64,000 bases of DNA, taken from contig JAWZYU010000010.1 in the NCBI GenBank assembly GCA_038380435.1, forward strand, positions 44,116,135 through 44,180,134, read 5' to 3'. The stretch's first letter is position 1, and each line of letters opens with the position of its first letter. Origin of the DNA: Ryuthela nishihirai. Taxonomy: Eukaryota > Arthropoda > Arachnida > Araneae > Heptathelidae. A program made the translations under genes and the position numbers. Below are positions 34,990 through 47,640 of the stretch, piece by piece. Below the pieces are notes generated by a model. The model searched no databases. It had not been told where the DNA came from and saw only the letters and a program-made list of their open reading frames with translations.

Positions 34990-35072
34990 TCGACTTACGA
35001 TATAACGATTATATCGTAAGTCGATTTATAGATAATGTAAAAAAGTTTTCCACTTTTCCGCATTATCTATAA
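34990..35072. repeat. Two adjacent hairpins
   Basis: A perfect 16-bp stem with 3-base loop (34990-35005 / 35009-35024, TCGACTTACGATATAA) is followed by a perfect 12-bp stem (35026-35037 / 35061-35072, TTATAGATAATG). Confidence 0.85.
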
Positions 35073-35074
35073 TA

Positions 35075-36055
35075 ATCACCTAGTTTCCTATTACACACTG
35101 GATGTGGCGAACACAAAAACAGAAAAGACTCTTTTTCCTTTTAAAACTCTCCATTATTTTTCGCATAAAAATGTATCGAAACATAGGAAATCGGAAAATT
35201 CAGCATCATTATATACCACACATTGCATAAAAGACACTTTCCGAAAAAAAAATTAGTTTTGGTAAAATATCGGAAGAAAAGTCATATATTGTACAGGAAG
35301 AAATCGATGCACATCTCTTTCAGCAGGAAGAAATTTCGAAATAAGAAGAATTCGATTTCTATTCGAATCTCGATCTTGAAACCACGTATCTCTTTCCTCG
35401 TTGAAAGAAAAAAACATTCACCACCAGGGTATAGCGACGTGCAACGAATGTGGGTCATTCTGATGCTCTACTGTGGAAGCACTCAGCTATGTACGTGGAG
35501 TATTCTTATTTTATTTGTCAGGTAGCACTTTGCAATTTACCTATAAATTTCTACTCTGCTGTGAGAAGAATAAATAAGTGATACGTAAAAAGCCAATAGT
35601 TTTTTCACTGCGATTTAATACAGTAGCACACACATAAAAAAAGGAAAGTTTATTTCGTAGTAGTCATTAAAATGCTCTTTTTTTCCTTTCTGATTTTCAG
35701 ATGATGTGCTCTCGATTGATTTAAAATTATTTTTGTTGCTACTTTTCCTGCAAGAAAAGAATCAGTAAACAGAAGAATGAAATATCTTGGATGTGCTTCT
35801 GTAGGTTTTTTTTCCCAAAAGTTTCGTAAAATATAAAACTTGAGTTTAAAACTTGGTGAAATTTTCAAGAAAAGAAAAGAATTTTCTAGAATAAACAAAC
35901 ATAAATGAACTTCGCCGTGCCTTTTTCGTTTTCACATATTACTAGGGGGAAGGGGTGCTTGATCTTAAAATTGTAAACCTACTCTTGAAATACTCTTTAT
36001 TGTGATGGATGAAAATCCGCCAGCAATATAGGTGTTTCAAAAGTAGGTTAAAAAC
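35075..36055. other. Intron, no gene recognised
   Basis: AT-rich; the short ORF at 35223-35525 is lysine-rich and lacks recognisable features. Confidence 0.45.
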
Positions 36056-36061
36056 TTTGAG

Positions 36062-36322
36062 AGGGTTGGGTTGTTTCACCTCTGAGGGGCACGTTTTTGC
36101 ATACAATGGGCTAAATGGCCAGGTGACAAGCTCCTGAGGTCTCCGATAAGGTTGGGGGGAAGGGAACCAACTGAACAGGTGTTAGGAGACAGATGGTAGT
36201 CTCCCCTCAAAGCCATCAGATGCGCTCTTTAATGAGTAGAAGGTATGGCTCTCCAACACACGGAGCCAAGGGTTAACGTCCCATCCGACGGACGGCAGCC
36301 TTTACAAGCCCATCGGTGCTGT
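36062..36322 (-). repeat. SINE-A, truncated
   Basis: GGTTGGGTTGTTTCACCTC to GGCAGCCTTTACAAGCCCATCGG, reverse orientation, head missing. Confidence 0.8.
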
Positions 36323-36593
36323 AAATGCCATGCGCTGATGGGCTTGATTGATTGCGCTAAGCCATGCGCTGAACTGCAAGAGTCAGGTTATTATTTTTTA
36401 GTTGCCCGTGACACTTGATTGGCTGACTTAATCAAGGCAACCAATAGTCGAAGAACTTGTTATTTAGTGAATATCTTCATTTAACTGTGGCTCAACAGGC
36501 CTAAACGTTTCTCGTATGATGTGTTTGGATTGATTGCCAACTTTTTATTTTGCCTAGGAAGGGTACTTATATATAAAGAATTTAGAACATTTC

Positions 36594-38400
36594 TCATCGT
36601 CATTCTAAAGCAGCCATGGGCTACGGAGGTTCAGCCACATTGTCCAATTTAGTTTTCCAAACAAATCTGTCCTGCTACATCTGCTGCGTTTGGCCACTAT
36701 ATATCAGTTCTAACAAGGTCTTGTTTGATATTGTCAAGTCCACCGCACTAAGCCTTCCGCTCTTTATGAGGACTTTTCACAACTCTATTCGATAATCTAT
36801 AATTATGCATACGGGCAATATGGCCAAACCAACGGAGTCTCTCTCTGCACAATATGCTGCTCAGAGGAGGTTGCCGACTCCTTTGCCAACGTCATCATTA
36901 CTTACAAAGTTGAACCATCTATTGCCCAAGATACTGCGTGAGTATATATTAAGAAGCGTGAGTATATATTGCGTGAGTATATATTTAGAATAAAAAGAAT
37001 CAAGTTTCCTGTTATCTTCTATACATGGGATCCAAGTTTCACCACCATAACTAACTCTAGAAAGAACCAAATTATTAGGCACTCTAATTTTAGTCTTCAG
37101 GTATATAAGCCTATTTCTCTACACTCTTCATAGATTCTTAAAAGTTCCGGCAACAATCACTATTAGTCTGTTAATCTCATGCTGCATATCACCAGTATTA
37201 GTTACATAGCTCTCAAGATAATTAAATTGTGACATCTGATCAAGAGTGGTACTATTCAGATTAACTGAACCACAGCCTACGTCATTTGCCAAAAGAGGAT
37301 AAATCATCAGCATAATCTAAATCAGAAATTTTCAAATCTCCAGGCAATTTAAGGCCAAAGTCTTTTCCTTGTAGTGAAATTTGCATAACATAATCAATAA
37401 CCAAACTAAAGAGAAGACAAAACACACCCTTGTCGAACATCAGGAGTAATGCTAAATCAATTGCTACAAGCCTTACCAACTCTCAGAGTTATTATAGAGA
37501 GCTTCCATTATGTTAACTAGCTTGTCTGGTATACCATATGATCTCACAATCAATCGCAAATTATTGCGATCAATAGCCTTTTTGAAATCAACAAAGCTGG
37601 TAACCAAGGGTTTTTTGAAACTCTAAACATTTCTCAAGAATCTGCCTGAGTGAAAATATCCGATTTACACATCCCCCTACCACTTCGGAATCCACATTGC
37701 TCATCACGCAATTGACTGTCAACCAGGTTCTTAAGTCTATTAAGCACAATAATGCAAAGAACCTGGAACAGAAAACAGGCCGATAACCCTATAGTTATCA
37801 CAATAACTGCGATCACCTTTTTTATAAATAGGGATAATAATAGCTCTGGTAGAATCCTTAGGAACAATGCCTTTATCATAAAAGATATTCAATATTTCAA
37901 TCATCGATGTGGTAACCGAAACATTCCTAGCTCTAAGCATTTCAGTAGTAATTTCATCTATCCCTGGGGATTTATGTAGTTTAAGTTTAGAAACAGCCAA
38001 AATAACTTCAGATTGTGTTATAGCGCCAACATTAAAGCCACCAATGCATCTATCATCATTGCAAACAATGGGAGTAGAACTAACCACATTTTTAGAACAT
38101 CACTGAAATACTCAGCCCACCTAGCCATGACAGAATCCTCACTTTCTATAATCTTACCTTGTTTATCCTTCAATCCCTGTATACCTATCCGTTTTTTACC
38201 ATACAAAACATTAACTATCTGATACAGCTCTCTGCTGTTGTGCTTCCTCGGCTTTGTCAGCCAGGCCAAAGATTCTTATTAGCTGCTAACTGATCATTTA
38301 CACGTTTATTAAGCTCTTTGCAACCCTTTCTGTTAGTACTGGGACGGTATTGTTTAAGAACAGTTCTTTTTTTTTCAAAATAAGCTCAAGTGCCTTATCA
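36594..38400 (-). pseudogene. LINE family 2, reverse transcriptase remnant
   Basis: Minus-strand pieces in N-to-C order: SEDSVMARWAEYFSDVLK; KLKLHKSPGIDEITTEMLR, IIIPIYKKGDRSYCDNYRVI (RT fingers); DEQCGFRSGRGM; GDLKISDLDYADDL (catalytic YADD); VSYGGETW; and ERLRWFGHIARMHNYRL near the 3' end. It ends in a TGA/ATG-rich tail near 36594. Stops and frameshifts break it in several places. Same family as 13147-13450. Confidence 0.85.
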
Positions 38401-38974
38401 CTCGAATAACTCTGTCTCCTCTGCTCCTTTTTTACTCAAAAATTATTGTTAGTTTTATGAAAGGCCTGTTTAAAATTGTCTCTTCTTCCTCAACTTCAGT
38501 AGTAAGCAAACCATGACTGCATAATGACTAAATAAACTATCATGGTAAGCTTAAACTGTAACTGGGTCTTTCAGTGTTAAAGGTAACTTTTTTAACCTTA
38601 ACACAACGCTTCTTAAGTTTAAGTTGCAAGACATTTTTAACAAGGTAATGGTCAGATTCAATTTCATTCCTAACAGAATTAGCCCATTTGCTGTTAATTA
38701 ATATATAATGAATCATATTCTTATGCATATGGTGAAACCCATGTATACTTAGGTATATCGCATTCCAACCAGGTCTCACCCGAAAAGAAATTCGTTTTAC
38801 GTGGAATATTTGTCGTGTTACATCTGGAGGTTATATCGAAATGCCACTCTGGTGCATCTGACTAAACTTTGGCTACATTTCTATGCATTTGATTTGTATC
38901 TATGTACCATTTTTTAATAAATGTATACAACCTCCCAAATGTGTAAACAAAGTAGTTTTGAAACACCCTGTATT

Positions 38975-39320
38975 TTGACAATTTTCCTTTGGAGTTTTTG
39001 ACCATAGATAGTCTAGAGCAGTGGTTCTCAACATTTTATGCTTCACGTTCCTCCTGAAAATATGTGTGTAAGTGGCGTACCCTTGTATAGATAGATAAAA
39101 GTATAGTTATAATTAACAATGGTTATTTTTACTTCGTTACTAGATCTAGCGACTTTTAAGCTCTCACGGCGTACCCCAAAACATTTTACCGCGTACCCCC
39201 AAGGGGTACGAGTTCCCCATGTTTAGAACCCCTAGTCTAGAGATTTAGAAATATCTGACTTCGATTATGCTGACGATCTGGCAGTCTTGGCAAATGTTAT
39301 CGAAGAGATGGGCTATTGAC
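38975..39320 (+). pseudogene. LINE family 2 fragment split by a MITE
   Basis: Right of the MITE the plus strand reads LEISDFDYADDLAVLAN, the RT catalytic region. The left part lies before 39019. Very short. Confidence 0.6.
39019..39234. mobile_element. hAT-type MITE, 216 bp
   Basis: 8-bp duplication GTCTAGAG (39011-39018 and 39235-39242). Left end CAGTGGTTCTCAACATTTTA; right end GTTTAGAACCCCTA. Homologous to 44110-44337 (shared CTAGATCTAGCGACTTTTAAG-like core and CTCACGGCGTACC). Confidence 0.9.
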
Positions 39321-39544
39321 GAGACTGATAAGAGACATCAATTGACGAGACCGATAAGAGGATAGGTTTGCTGACAAATAGAAGGAAAAATAATTGAAAT
39401 GGGTCAGGCTGGATTTTGAAACAATAAGCTCTTGAGCAAGTTTTTTCAGTTTAATTTCTTTGAGAGTTCTATGTCAGAGACTTGTAAGGCTCATCACGAG
39501 ATAAACAGAAGAATAGAATTACTTTTGGGATCGTCAAAATTCTG

Positions 39545-39968
39545 TGTAGATTGCGGGAAAACAGGCTCAGTCGGAAGCGAGTCAGACTCGTAATCTTCAG
39601 TTCCCAGGTTCGCGCCTTGCCTGGGAAAGCGTTGAGATTTATCTCTGCAAAAATCCTTGTCCCACCCTCTGTCAGTAGAGGACACTGATGGGCTTGGAAA
39701 GGGCGTCGTCTGCTGGATGTGATGTTAAACCTTTGCACCGTATGTGGTAGACCCATATTGAATGATCCATATCCACATCCAGTATGCGCTATACCCCATG
39801 CACGTGAAAGAACACGCAGGATTCAATGTCCTTGACTGTAAGCTGCATCTGTCTCCTGTCCAGTGGGTCCCCTTCCGTAACCTTTTCTGAGCCTCGGGGT
39901 CTTTGTAACCTGGCCAACTAGCCATTGTGTAAAAAAAAGTGCCGCCCAGAGGTAAAACAACCCAATCT
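39545..39968 (+). repeat. SINE-A, diverged
   Basis: GGCTCAGTCGGAAGCGAG to GCCCAGAGGTAAAACAACCC. The middle carries a partial duplication (two CATATCCACATCCAG / GCTATACCCCATGC stretches). Confidence 0.75.
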
Positions 39969-40432
39969 TACTGCAAATATAATCGTTGGTATTGTACTTT
40001 CGTTATTAAATGGTACCTTTGATAAAAAATATCGTAAATGGTAAGAGACCAGTATTTTCAAAAAAATTTTTCCTTCCAAAATTCAAATGCCCATTCACGT
40101 CACGATCTAAAATTGAAATTCCCATTCGTCCGTGGCATAAATAATAGCGGTACCTACTGGCTAACTGCCAAGGGAAAGAACTTTTCGCGACCCATTAGAA
40201 GAGCCTCGCGACTATGGATTAGAGAACACCTATAATAGACCAATATTTTTTCATGCAGGTCTTTCACCGATCGATTATTTGATGAAAAACGGAGTATGGT
40301 GAAATTTTTTCTTTTCTCTTATCTGGACGTACTTTAAGTGGAATATTGATTACCCGAAAGAAGCAGATGTTCGAAATAATTTGAAGTAAATTACTTCGGG
40401 GTGGACCTTGGTGCAATCAATAATCTGTCGGT

Positions 40433-40605
40433 TGAGTTGGGTTGCTTTATCTCTGAGCGGCACTTTTTTTTTGCACACAATGGGCTAATGGTCACAAGAA
40501 CCCCGAGGGCTCAGAGAAAGTTAAGGAAAGAGATTCACTGAATAGCTGTTAGGAGACAGGTGGGTAGCCTCCCATCAAAGCCATGCTGCGTGTTCTGTAA
40601 CGTTC
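40433..40605 (-). repeat. SINE-A, 3' part only
   Basis: GTTGAGTTGGGTTGCTTTATC to CCATGCTGCGTGTTCTGTAAC, reverse orientation. Confidence 0.75.
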
Positions 40606-40689
40606 TGTTATGCGCTGATTTTACATCAGGCATAACGATTCATTTTTTTTAAATTAATTTCTTACTGGATTGAGATTTTTGTTTTTCTC

Positions 40690-41990
40690 CAACACAAAGG
40701 GAGCAGACTAACAGGGTGGACACGTCAGGAGTGGGCGGAAGTCGCAGTTGCACCGAGGGCCACACACACGGAACACCCAGCGCCAGATCTCATGACATTC
40801 GATATCACACGGCACAGTGACCCGTGGGTGGATGGCAGGCGGAATCACATTTTCTTCTCTTGCAGTGAAGGTCCGGCTGGGGTGGTCTGGGGCGTGCGAA
40901 GGTCTGCTGACAGCTTTAGTGCCAATTTCACACGAGAAGCTGTATTCGCCCCGTGGCAAATGCAGATGCAGAGCTGGACAACCTTGTCCAGTGTTGTAGT
41001 AACGAACGAGGGATCCCGTTTTTCCTAGGCGGCGATGTCAACCTCACAGACCCCCTGGGGAGAATTTATCACTCGTAAGTTCCTCTGCAGATGCTACGGA
41101 TGGTTTGCACATATCATTTTCGTGGGAAATCAAGGGAGAAGAGACGTGGGAAAATTGTAGCGAGGAGTAGAGAGGACTAAGATTTTGGAGAGAGCAGTTG
41201 GACCCGAGAATTGGAACGGGCAGACAGCACGAAGATTTTAGAGAGAGCAGTTGAACGGGACGGTCAGAGCTCGGGGCGGGCCCGATTCAGTATCGGAGAT
41301 CGGAATCAGTGGAAATGAGTGCAGGACTTTGAATAAACAGCCGTGTGCTTGGATGCGTTAACGTAAGGACTTCCCTATGAATGAGTGGCTCCCTAAAATG
41401 AGAAGCAGAGAGACGAGAATTTGCTTCCGAAGCGCCTACCAGTGAAGGCCACTCTCCCCTTCCCAGCATGACCGCCTCTCTTCGCCGCAGCCAAATTAGC
41501 GACGGAGGTGTCATCGGCTAAAACGACGAACTAAGGAGATGATCCCCACCCGGTGCTGGAGTGACGACGACCTGGCCGTAATCCGATGCAGCTGACGGAG
41601 GAGCTGAGCACTTAGAACGGTACGCTTATCCTTCCTTTAGTTGCTTACCCTTCCTTTCACTATAAGTTGCTATCCTTAATTTTAGAGTTAATTGTAAAGG
41701 GGTTCCATAGTCCGTTCAATTCTTTAAGTTCTTTTTTTAAGTTCACGATAGATGATTGATTCTTAGAAGATTAATTGTTTTCCCTGTACTGTTAGATATT
41801 GTGTTTCAATAAATATTGTTATTCTTTTATGTTTCCATAAACCTGACTTGTGCTCATCATTGGGTTTGCTATTAATAAAAACGTCTTCCGCTAAGGAGAC
41901 GGCCTGGGATTTTTGCGGCCCGCATTGTCTGATTAAGGGGATATCCATAATTGGACAATTTGGGAAACACAACGCCACAGATTTAAATTT
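40690..41990. repeat. GC-richer block, possible solo LTR
   Basis: Clearly richer in G+C than its surroundings. From about 40992 (TGTTGTAGTAACGAACGAGG) to about 41980 the layout resembles an LTR: a purine-rich first half, AATAAA at about 41329, and a second CAATAAATATTG at about 41807. I found no target duplication and no partner copy, so this is tentative. Confidence 0.3.
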
Positions 41991-42044
41991 ACACATGTCT
42001 ACTTAGAAAGTGAATAGTGCTTGCAACCGCGAGGTGCGCACAGC

Positions 42045-42480
42045 AGTTCACAGGATATGGATCTCCCGCAAACGGGTCCACGGCTTAACGTCTCATCCAA
42101 CGAAAGGCAGCCTTTTCAAACCCATCAGTGTCCCCTACTGACTGATGGCAGGGCGGGGAGTTTTGCGGAGATAAATCTTAATGCTGTCCCAGGCAGGCCT
42201 GTGAGCGGCACTTTTTCACACAATGGGCTAAATGGCAGGTCACCAGAAACACAATGCCTACAGTGTGTTCTTTAACCGGCACAAATTTCCTGTATGGGAC
42301 GACACCGAACCACAGCTTAAACTCCCATCTGACGGATGGCAGCCTTTCCAAGCCCATTGGTGAGCATCGAAGGCAGAATGGGAGTTAGCTGGAAAAATTC
42401 TCAATGTTGGCCCAGTTGGGACTCGACCCTGGGAACATCAGATTAGTATCTAGGTGTGCTACAACTGAAACAACTCTACT
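42045..42480 (-). repeat. Two partial SINE-A copies in tandem
   Basis: The first (42045-42190) holds body sequence to GCGGAGATAAATCTTAATGC. The second (about 42196-42480) runs from GTGAGCGGCACTTTTTCAC to a degraded tRNA-like head (GACTCGACCCTGGGAACATC). Reverse orientation. Confidence 0.75.
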
Positions 42481-42874
42481 CCACAGTAATGCGTCAAATT
42501 GGTGATCTGATGTTCTCAGGTTATTCCAATGCTCCTACGTTGGAAGTTTCTTTTAATTAAGTCCTGATCTGTCCTTGAAGACAAAGAGGGCATCGTAATC
42601 CTTAATTCTTGTCTTTGAAAAGAGGTCGTTGTCGAATGAGATGTTAAGTCATGGTTCCAATGTGCAGGAGATACATTCTGTGTGTCTTAGAGAAATGTTT
42701 GGGTCTTGATGAGAGTCTTCCATCTATCTACTAAATAATATTTGGAGGAGTGCTTCCCAATCGCAGGACATTGAGACTGATGGCAAAGCAAAAATATTGT
42801 TTGTTAAGAATCTTTTTGATTTCGTTCTAAAAATCAAACATTAGAGTCCTTTAGTTAATACTTTTAGTTGTCTG

Positions 42875-43225
42875 AGTTAGTTTCACCTCTACGATGCACT
42901 GTTTTGTGCACGATGGGTTAAATGTCCAGGTCACAAGGATCCCAATGTCTCAGAGAAGATTAACGTAAGGGGACCACTGGAAAGATGTTAGGAGATAGAT
43001 AAATGGGAATCTTTCTGTTAAGGTCATCCAACGTAGTCTTTAGCTTGCACAGAATATGGCTCTTCTGCAGACCGGCCCATGTCTTGACGACGGATGGCGG
43101 CCTTTCAAAGCCCATTGGTACCTGTTTCCTGACAGAGCAGAGTGGGAGTTTAGCGGAGATAAATTTGGACACTGTACCAAATGGGACTCGAATAAGGGGA
43201 ACTATCGACTGAGCAAACCGCCTCC
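42875..43225 (-). repeat. SINE-A, degenerate
   Basis: GAGTTAGTTTCACCTCTACG to GGGACTCGAATAAGGGGAAC, reverse orientation. Confidence 0.75.
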
Positions 43226-43236
43226 CCGACACTTAG

Positions 43237-43303
43237 ACTGCATACCTACTCACGCATTCTCCCTCTTAGTCTAAGAGAGAGCATGCGTGAGTAGGTACAC
43301 AGT
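43237..43303. repeat. 33-bp-stem hairpin
   Basis: ACTGCATACCTACTCACGC...CCTCTTAG is followed after one base by its complement (CTAAGAGAG...GTAGGTACACAGT) with about three mismatches. Confidence 0.88.
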
Positions 43304-43774
43304 TTTTCCTGAGATGCGAAAATGTTTTCGATTAACTTCTATTCGCGGTCCTCTAATTGTTCTCTGTAAAAAGGGCCGCAAAACATTATAATATAACTTT
43401 CCATTTTCATGCTATAAGTAAAAGAATAAAAAATTATGATTTGGATCACATTCATGTCGTAAATGAATTATTAAATAATTCGATTGAATGAAAATTAAAA
43501 TAATCAAAATGTTTTCTATGAAGATTAAAATCCATGTTACTTTTAACTCATAAGGTTTATTCGCTTATCATTGTAAATACTTCGTAGAAATTAAATCTAA
43601 GGACAATAAATACAATATATGAATATTAAAATATTGTTTCATATTTAACGTATCTATGTTGCCATTGAGGAGTTTTCAGGGTCAAGGGTCTCGGCGTAGG
43701 CTAATTTTTTGGGCCACCAGAAAAAATGTTTGAAAAACCTCTGTCTAGGGGATCCCTTCTTTTATCAAACTTTT

Positions 43775-43855
43775 CGTCCTTTGGTGTTCTTGTGACCTGG
43801 CCATTTAGCCCATTGGGGGAAAATGAAGTTCAGATGGAAAAATAACTCGATAACT
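43775..43855 (+). repeat. SINE-A 3' fragment
   Basis: TTGGTGTTCTTGTGACCTGG through GCCCATTGGGGG to AGATGGAAAAATAAC. Confidence 0.55.
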
Positions 43856-44109
43856 AATAAGCAAGAAGAAAAATTAACAGGAATAAATTGAAATTGTAAA
43901 ATTAAACTGGTTTTTTTTTGGTTAGGAACGGTAATTTATAAGACCCCGATAACTAATGGTAACTCTAATCTAGATCTGGTTCTTGAAACATATAAAAAAC
44001 AGGATATTAAAAATTGCAATCTTTTCAAGCAAGTTTTTGTTTTAAAATATATATTAATTTAATGAAGCTGGGTCACTAACGATTTCAGTGGAACATATTT
44101 TATCTAATG

Positions 44110-44337
44110 CAGTAGTTCTCAGCCTTTTATGCTTCACCTTTATGCCCTGGAAATGGTTCTCAGCCTTTATGCCCTGGAAATAGGTATGTAACTAGCGAAC
44201 CCCTTATATAGGTAGATAAAACTAGTTATAGCATAATAATGCCAATTTAGCGACTTTGTTACTAGATCTAGCTACTTTTGAGCTCTCACGGCGTACCTCA
44301 AAAAAGTTTACCGCGTACCCCACGTTGAGAACCCCTA
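44110..44337. mobile_element. hAT-type MITE, 228 bp
   Basis: 8-bp duplication ATCTAATG (44102-44109 and 44338-44345). Same family as 39019-39234. Near its left end ~30 bp (GGTTCTCAGCCTTTATGCCC TGGAAAT) are duplicated. Confidence 0.9.
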
Positions 44338-44885
44338 ATCTAATGTATGTATACTATGAGAAGTTTAAAGGCTGGAGATTATTTTAATGGAAGGGAAGTA
44401 TAATTCATATTGTTTCCCCTTTTACTTGCTGCTTCTTAAGATTCAGATCGCCTCTGACACAAAACGAGCCCTTGTGATGTACGATGTTTACACAGCTACT
44501 CATTACGCCGAACTAAGTTTCACGAGAAACAGCAATAAACGAGCTACGTGACCCAATTGGAAATAAGTGTGGTCCATCTTCAACAAATTTTGTTTCCTAT
44601 TTTTTTCCATTTTCGAAATGAGAGTGAAAACTCAGGTTCGATTACGATGATATTCATTTTGAACCAGACATGACTAATTTCGTTCTCTAACCCGTATGCG
44701 ACGATTGAAATGGGGGAGGGGGCGGATTTAATGCATTTTGTTTTTTGTTGCTTTTGCAGATGTTGTCTGTTTTTTTTTCTATCGAAAGAATCGAATTAAG
44801 AAGAGACGAAAACAAAGTGCACTCAAGTGTTACATTTTTCATTTGTTAATGCAACTCGCTGACAGCTAATGTGCTTACTTGATTG

Positions 44886-45178
44886 CCAGGCTGGGTTGTT
44901 TTGCCTCTCAGCGGCACTTTTTTTGCACACAATGGGCTAAATGGCCAGGTCACAAGCACACGGAGCGTTCAGAGAACGTTTGGGGGAGGGGACCCACTGG
45001 ACAGCTGTTGGAGAGAGATAGTAGCTCCCGTCAAGGCCATCTCGTGTGTTCTTTTACGTGCACAGGGTATGGCTCTTTCGTACACGAGACCACGGCTTAA
45101 CGTCCCATCCGACGGACGACGGCCTATCCAAGCTCACCGGTGCTCACTAATGACCTAGCGCAGGGTGGGGAGTTTTGC
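44886..45178 (-). repeat. SINE-A, head missing, abutting SINE-B
   Basis: CAGGCTGGGTTGTTTTGCC to GGGAGTTTTGCCGAAATAAC, reverse orientation; the tRNA-like head is replaced by SINE-B. Confidence 0.85.
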
Positions 45179-45190
45179 CGAAATAACTCT

Positions 45191-45425
45191 CCGTGACCAT
45201 CCCGTGGCTGAGTGGGTAACGCGCTTGGTTACTAATCAAAGGGACCTGGGTTCGAGCCCCGGGTAAGGCATGGATGTTTGTGTTATTTATCTGCTCAGAA
45301 CCCGCCATCCTCACAGACCTTCTACTATGGCGTATTAAACTAACAGTCTCCTGACAGACCTCTCTGTCTCCTGTCAGACCTCTGTGGTAAGCAGTTGCTT
45401 GAAGGTATATTTAGGTATATTTTTT
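45191..45425 (+). repeat. SINE-B
   Basis: CCGTGACCATCCCGTGGCTG to AGCAGTTGCTTGAAGG. A CTCCTGTCAGACCTCT unit near 45352-45382 is tandemly duplicated. Confidence 0.85.
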
Positions 45426-45794
45426 ATTATTATTTGGTTAACAGGGAATTCGACTATCCTGGATTTTTCTTTTTTTTTCTATTCACTGTGAATAATCGAC
45501 AGTCTACAGTAAATGAAAAATTATTTTGCTTTACTTAGGTACTAATGAAATTTTACAATCATTATTTATATTCGAGGACGCTAAATTTCTCTAATACAAG
45601 TAGTGATAAAATGAAAAAGAAACTAAAAAGCTTTCTTTGAAAACGACCCTTTGATATTTACTACAGGTGACTGGACTTTGCGGTGCTATTTAGTAGTGGT
45701 CCCTTAAAAGAAACCATTCAGTTACGTTACCCTAAAATTCTCTAGAGGGGAAGGTTCTTTATCAGGAGGGGTAACATGTCCCCTTTACATAGAC

Positions 45795-46226
45795 CAGGGG
45801 TCGGAAACCTTTTCATGTTAGAAAGCCGGATTACGTTAGCTGTAATCTAATAAGTCCGCATACTTACTGACGTACTGGACCACCACGGACTATCACCAAG
45901 CATCCTCGTGCGGTAGTGGCGCTAGTCAGGCGGGGAAGTTAACGTGTATTCTAGAGTTGCATTAGAACTAAATCATGAACATAGGAGGTGTCAAAATAGG
46001 CCTTATGACTTACTAATATTTTATTTGTGGCCATCAGTCGAGGAGGATTATTTCACTGAATCTGCTTTTACTCTTAGGTATTTTAAATATGTTCAGTTTA
46101 AGATTAAAATAACAAAAGACGAACAAAAACATATTAATAAAAATAAAAGGATTTGTTCTGCAAAATTTGGATTCATTCAAAAGGTCGCCTTTAATGGCCT
46201 ACAAGACTGCAGGTTCCCCACCCTTG
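45795..46226. mobile_element. hAT-like MITE, 432 bp
   Basis: Left end CAGGGGTCGGAAACCTTTTC; right end complement CAAGGGTGGGGAACCTGCAG. Flanks ACATAGAC and ACCTTGAC match at 6 of 8 positions, an aged target duplication. A 112-residue ORF (45944-46282) runs across its right end and is not credible. Confidence 0.7.
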
Positions 46227-46589
46227 ACCTTGACTGCATGCTGCCCTATTCTTGTTTAACGTATTGCAATATGAAAACATGAAAAAAAAAAGAGTCATGT
46301 TTTAATAGATTAGCATTGTTTTAACCCTCCCCAGTTCCTCCAAACGAAATTTTTATTTAATATTATAATTCATGCATTTTACATAATATTAGGCTCCATC
46401 CCAAAATACCTTGAGTTCACTCCAAAGCAATCCCTTTCACAAAATAGTCAGGCATTGAGATGAGATGACCCATGATATTAAACAGCCTGTCAACAATCAG
46501 TTTTCTTCCAGTAATAGCAGAAAATATCTCGTCGTGTTCTGTATTTCTTATTAGCATAAAATTAATTGAACATACACACATACATAAGA

Positions 46590-46980
46590 AAAAGGGTGGG
46601 AGTGGCTTAGTTTGGTAGCGCGCCAGGCTCGAAATCTACAGTTTCCAGGTTCGAGTGGCCACCTGGGCAAGCGTTGAGATTTATATTCGCAAAACTCCTC
46701 GCCCTGTCCTTTGTTAGTAGGGGACACCGGTAGGCTTGAAAAGGCCGCCATCCGTCTTATGGGACGTTAAGCCGTGGCAACGTGTGCGGGAGAGCCATAC
46801 CCAGTACATATTAAACAGCAGGCTGGATGGCCTTGATGAGAGGTAACCATCTGTCTACGAACAGCTATCTAGTGGATTCCCTTCCCCCACGCCTTCTCTG
46901 AGGCCTCGGGGTCCTTATGACCTGGCCATTTAGCACATTGTATGCAAATAAATGCCGCTTAGAGATAAAACAATCCAAAC
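46590..46980 (+). repeat. SINE-A
   Basis: AAGGGTGGGAGTGGCTTAGT to GAGATAAAACAATCC; near full length, moderately diverged. Confidence 0.85.
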
Positions 46981-47224
46981 ACCAAAAAGTGCTAAATAGC
47001 CATTTCTTTTTATTAATTATTACACAAGTAGAAAATAATAGTTATAATCGTATTGCAAATTTGCAAACGTAATTAATTCCTATATTGAAGAAGTATCAAA
47101 TCGCCCTTTTTTTTTGGATTTGGAGGATTTTTTGGAAGATTTGGATCATAGGAGATTTCGAAGATTTGGATTTGGAAGATTAGATCATAGGAGATGAAAG
47201 CTATACATACCCTAAGCACAAAAC

Positions 47225-47372
47225 TCTTGGGATGGTTTCGGCGGGATGCTTTCATCTCTCTCATAACAGCTGTCCAATGGGTCTTGTCTAACCTTTTCCG
47301 AGTCCTCCTGACTTAGCCATATTTAGCTCATGTTTTTTTCAAAAAATGCCGTTCAGAGGAAAAACAACACAG
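47225..47372 (+). repeat. SINE-A 3' fragment
   Basis: CTTGGGATGGTTTCGGCGGG to CGTTCAGAGGAAAAACAACAC. It ends 84 bp before the pore exon's donor side. Confidence 0.6.
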
Positions 47373-47456
47373 CTGCATTTCGCTTTCTTAAAAAAAAAAT
47401 CAGTCTCTTTACAAACTTAAAAGGTATATGAGAAACGGAAGAAGATGAAAATTTAC

Positions 47457-47640
47457 CTGCGTAGGAAGAACGATGAGAGCCACGCATATCATGACGACCA
47501 TGAAGAGTTGGGATGGCCACACATCGGGTCTGTAGTCGCCATATCCAACTGTGGAGAAAGTGACCACGACGAAGTACAGGCTCTTAAACAGATCGACCTC
47601 GTGACTGCCAGATCGCTGGAAGTGCTGAAAGCCACAAACA
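47457..47640 (-). CDS. SLO2: SLO2/KCNT-type K+ channel, pore (P-loop) and S6 exon
   Basis: This 184-bp exon encodes the P-loop and S6 of the same channel. The selectivity filter lies in [17 protein letters not shown], and S6 is [16 protein letters not shown]; the WPSQL linker between them is characteristic of SLO2 channels. The acceptor is TTTAG before 47640 and the donor GTAAAT after 47457. It starts with the one base needed to complete the Ser codon begun in the S5 exon and ends in phase 0. The 6.36-kb intron between the S5 and pore exons holds the thymidine-phosphorylase-bearing LTR element; the following intron is 27.0 kb. No stop or frameshift is present. Confidence 0.95.
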
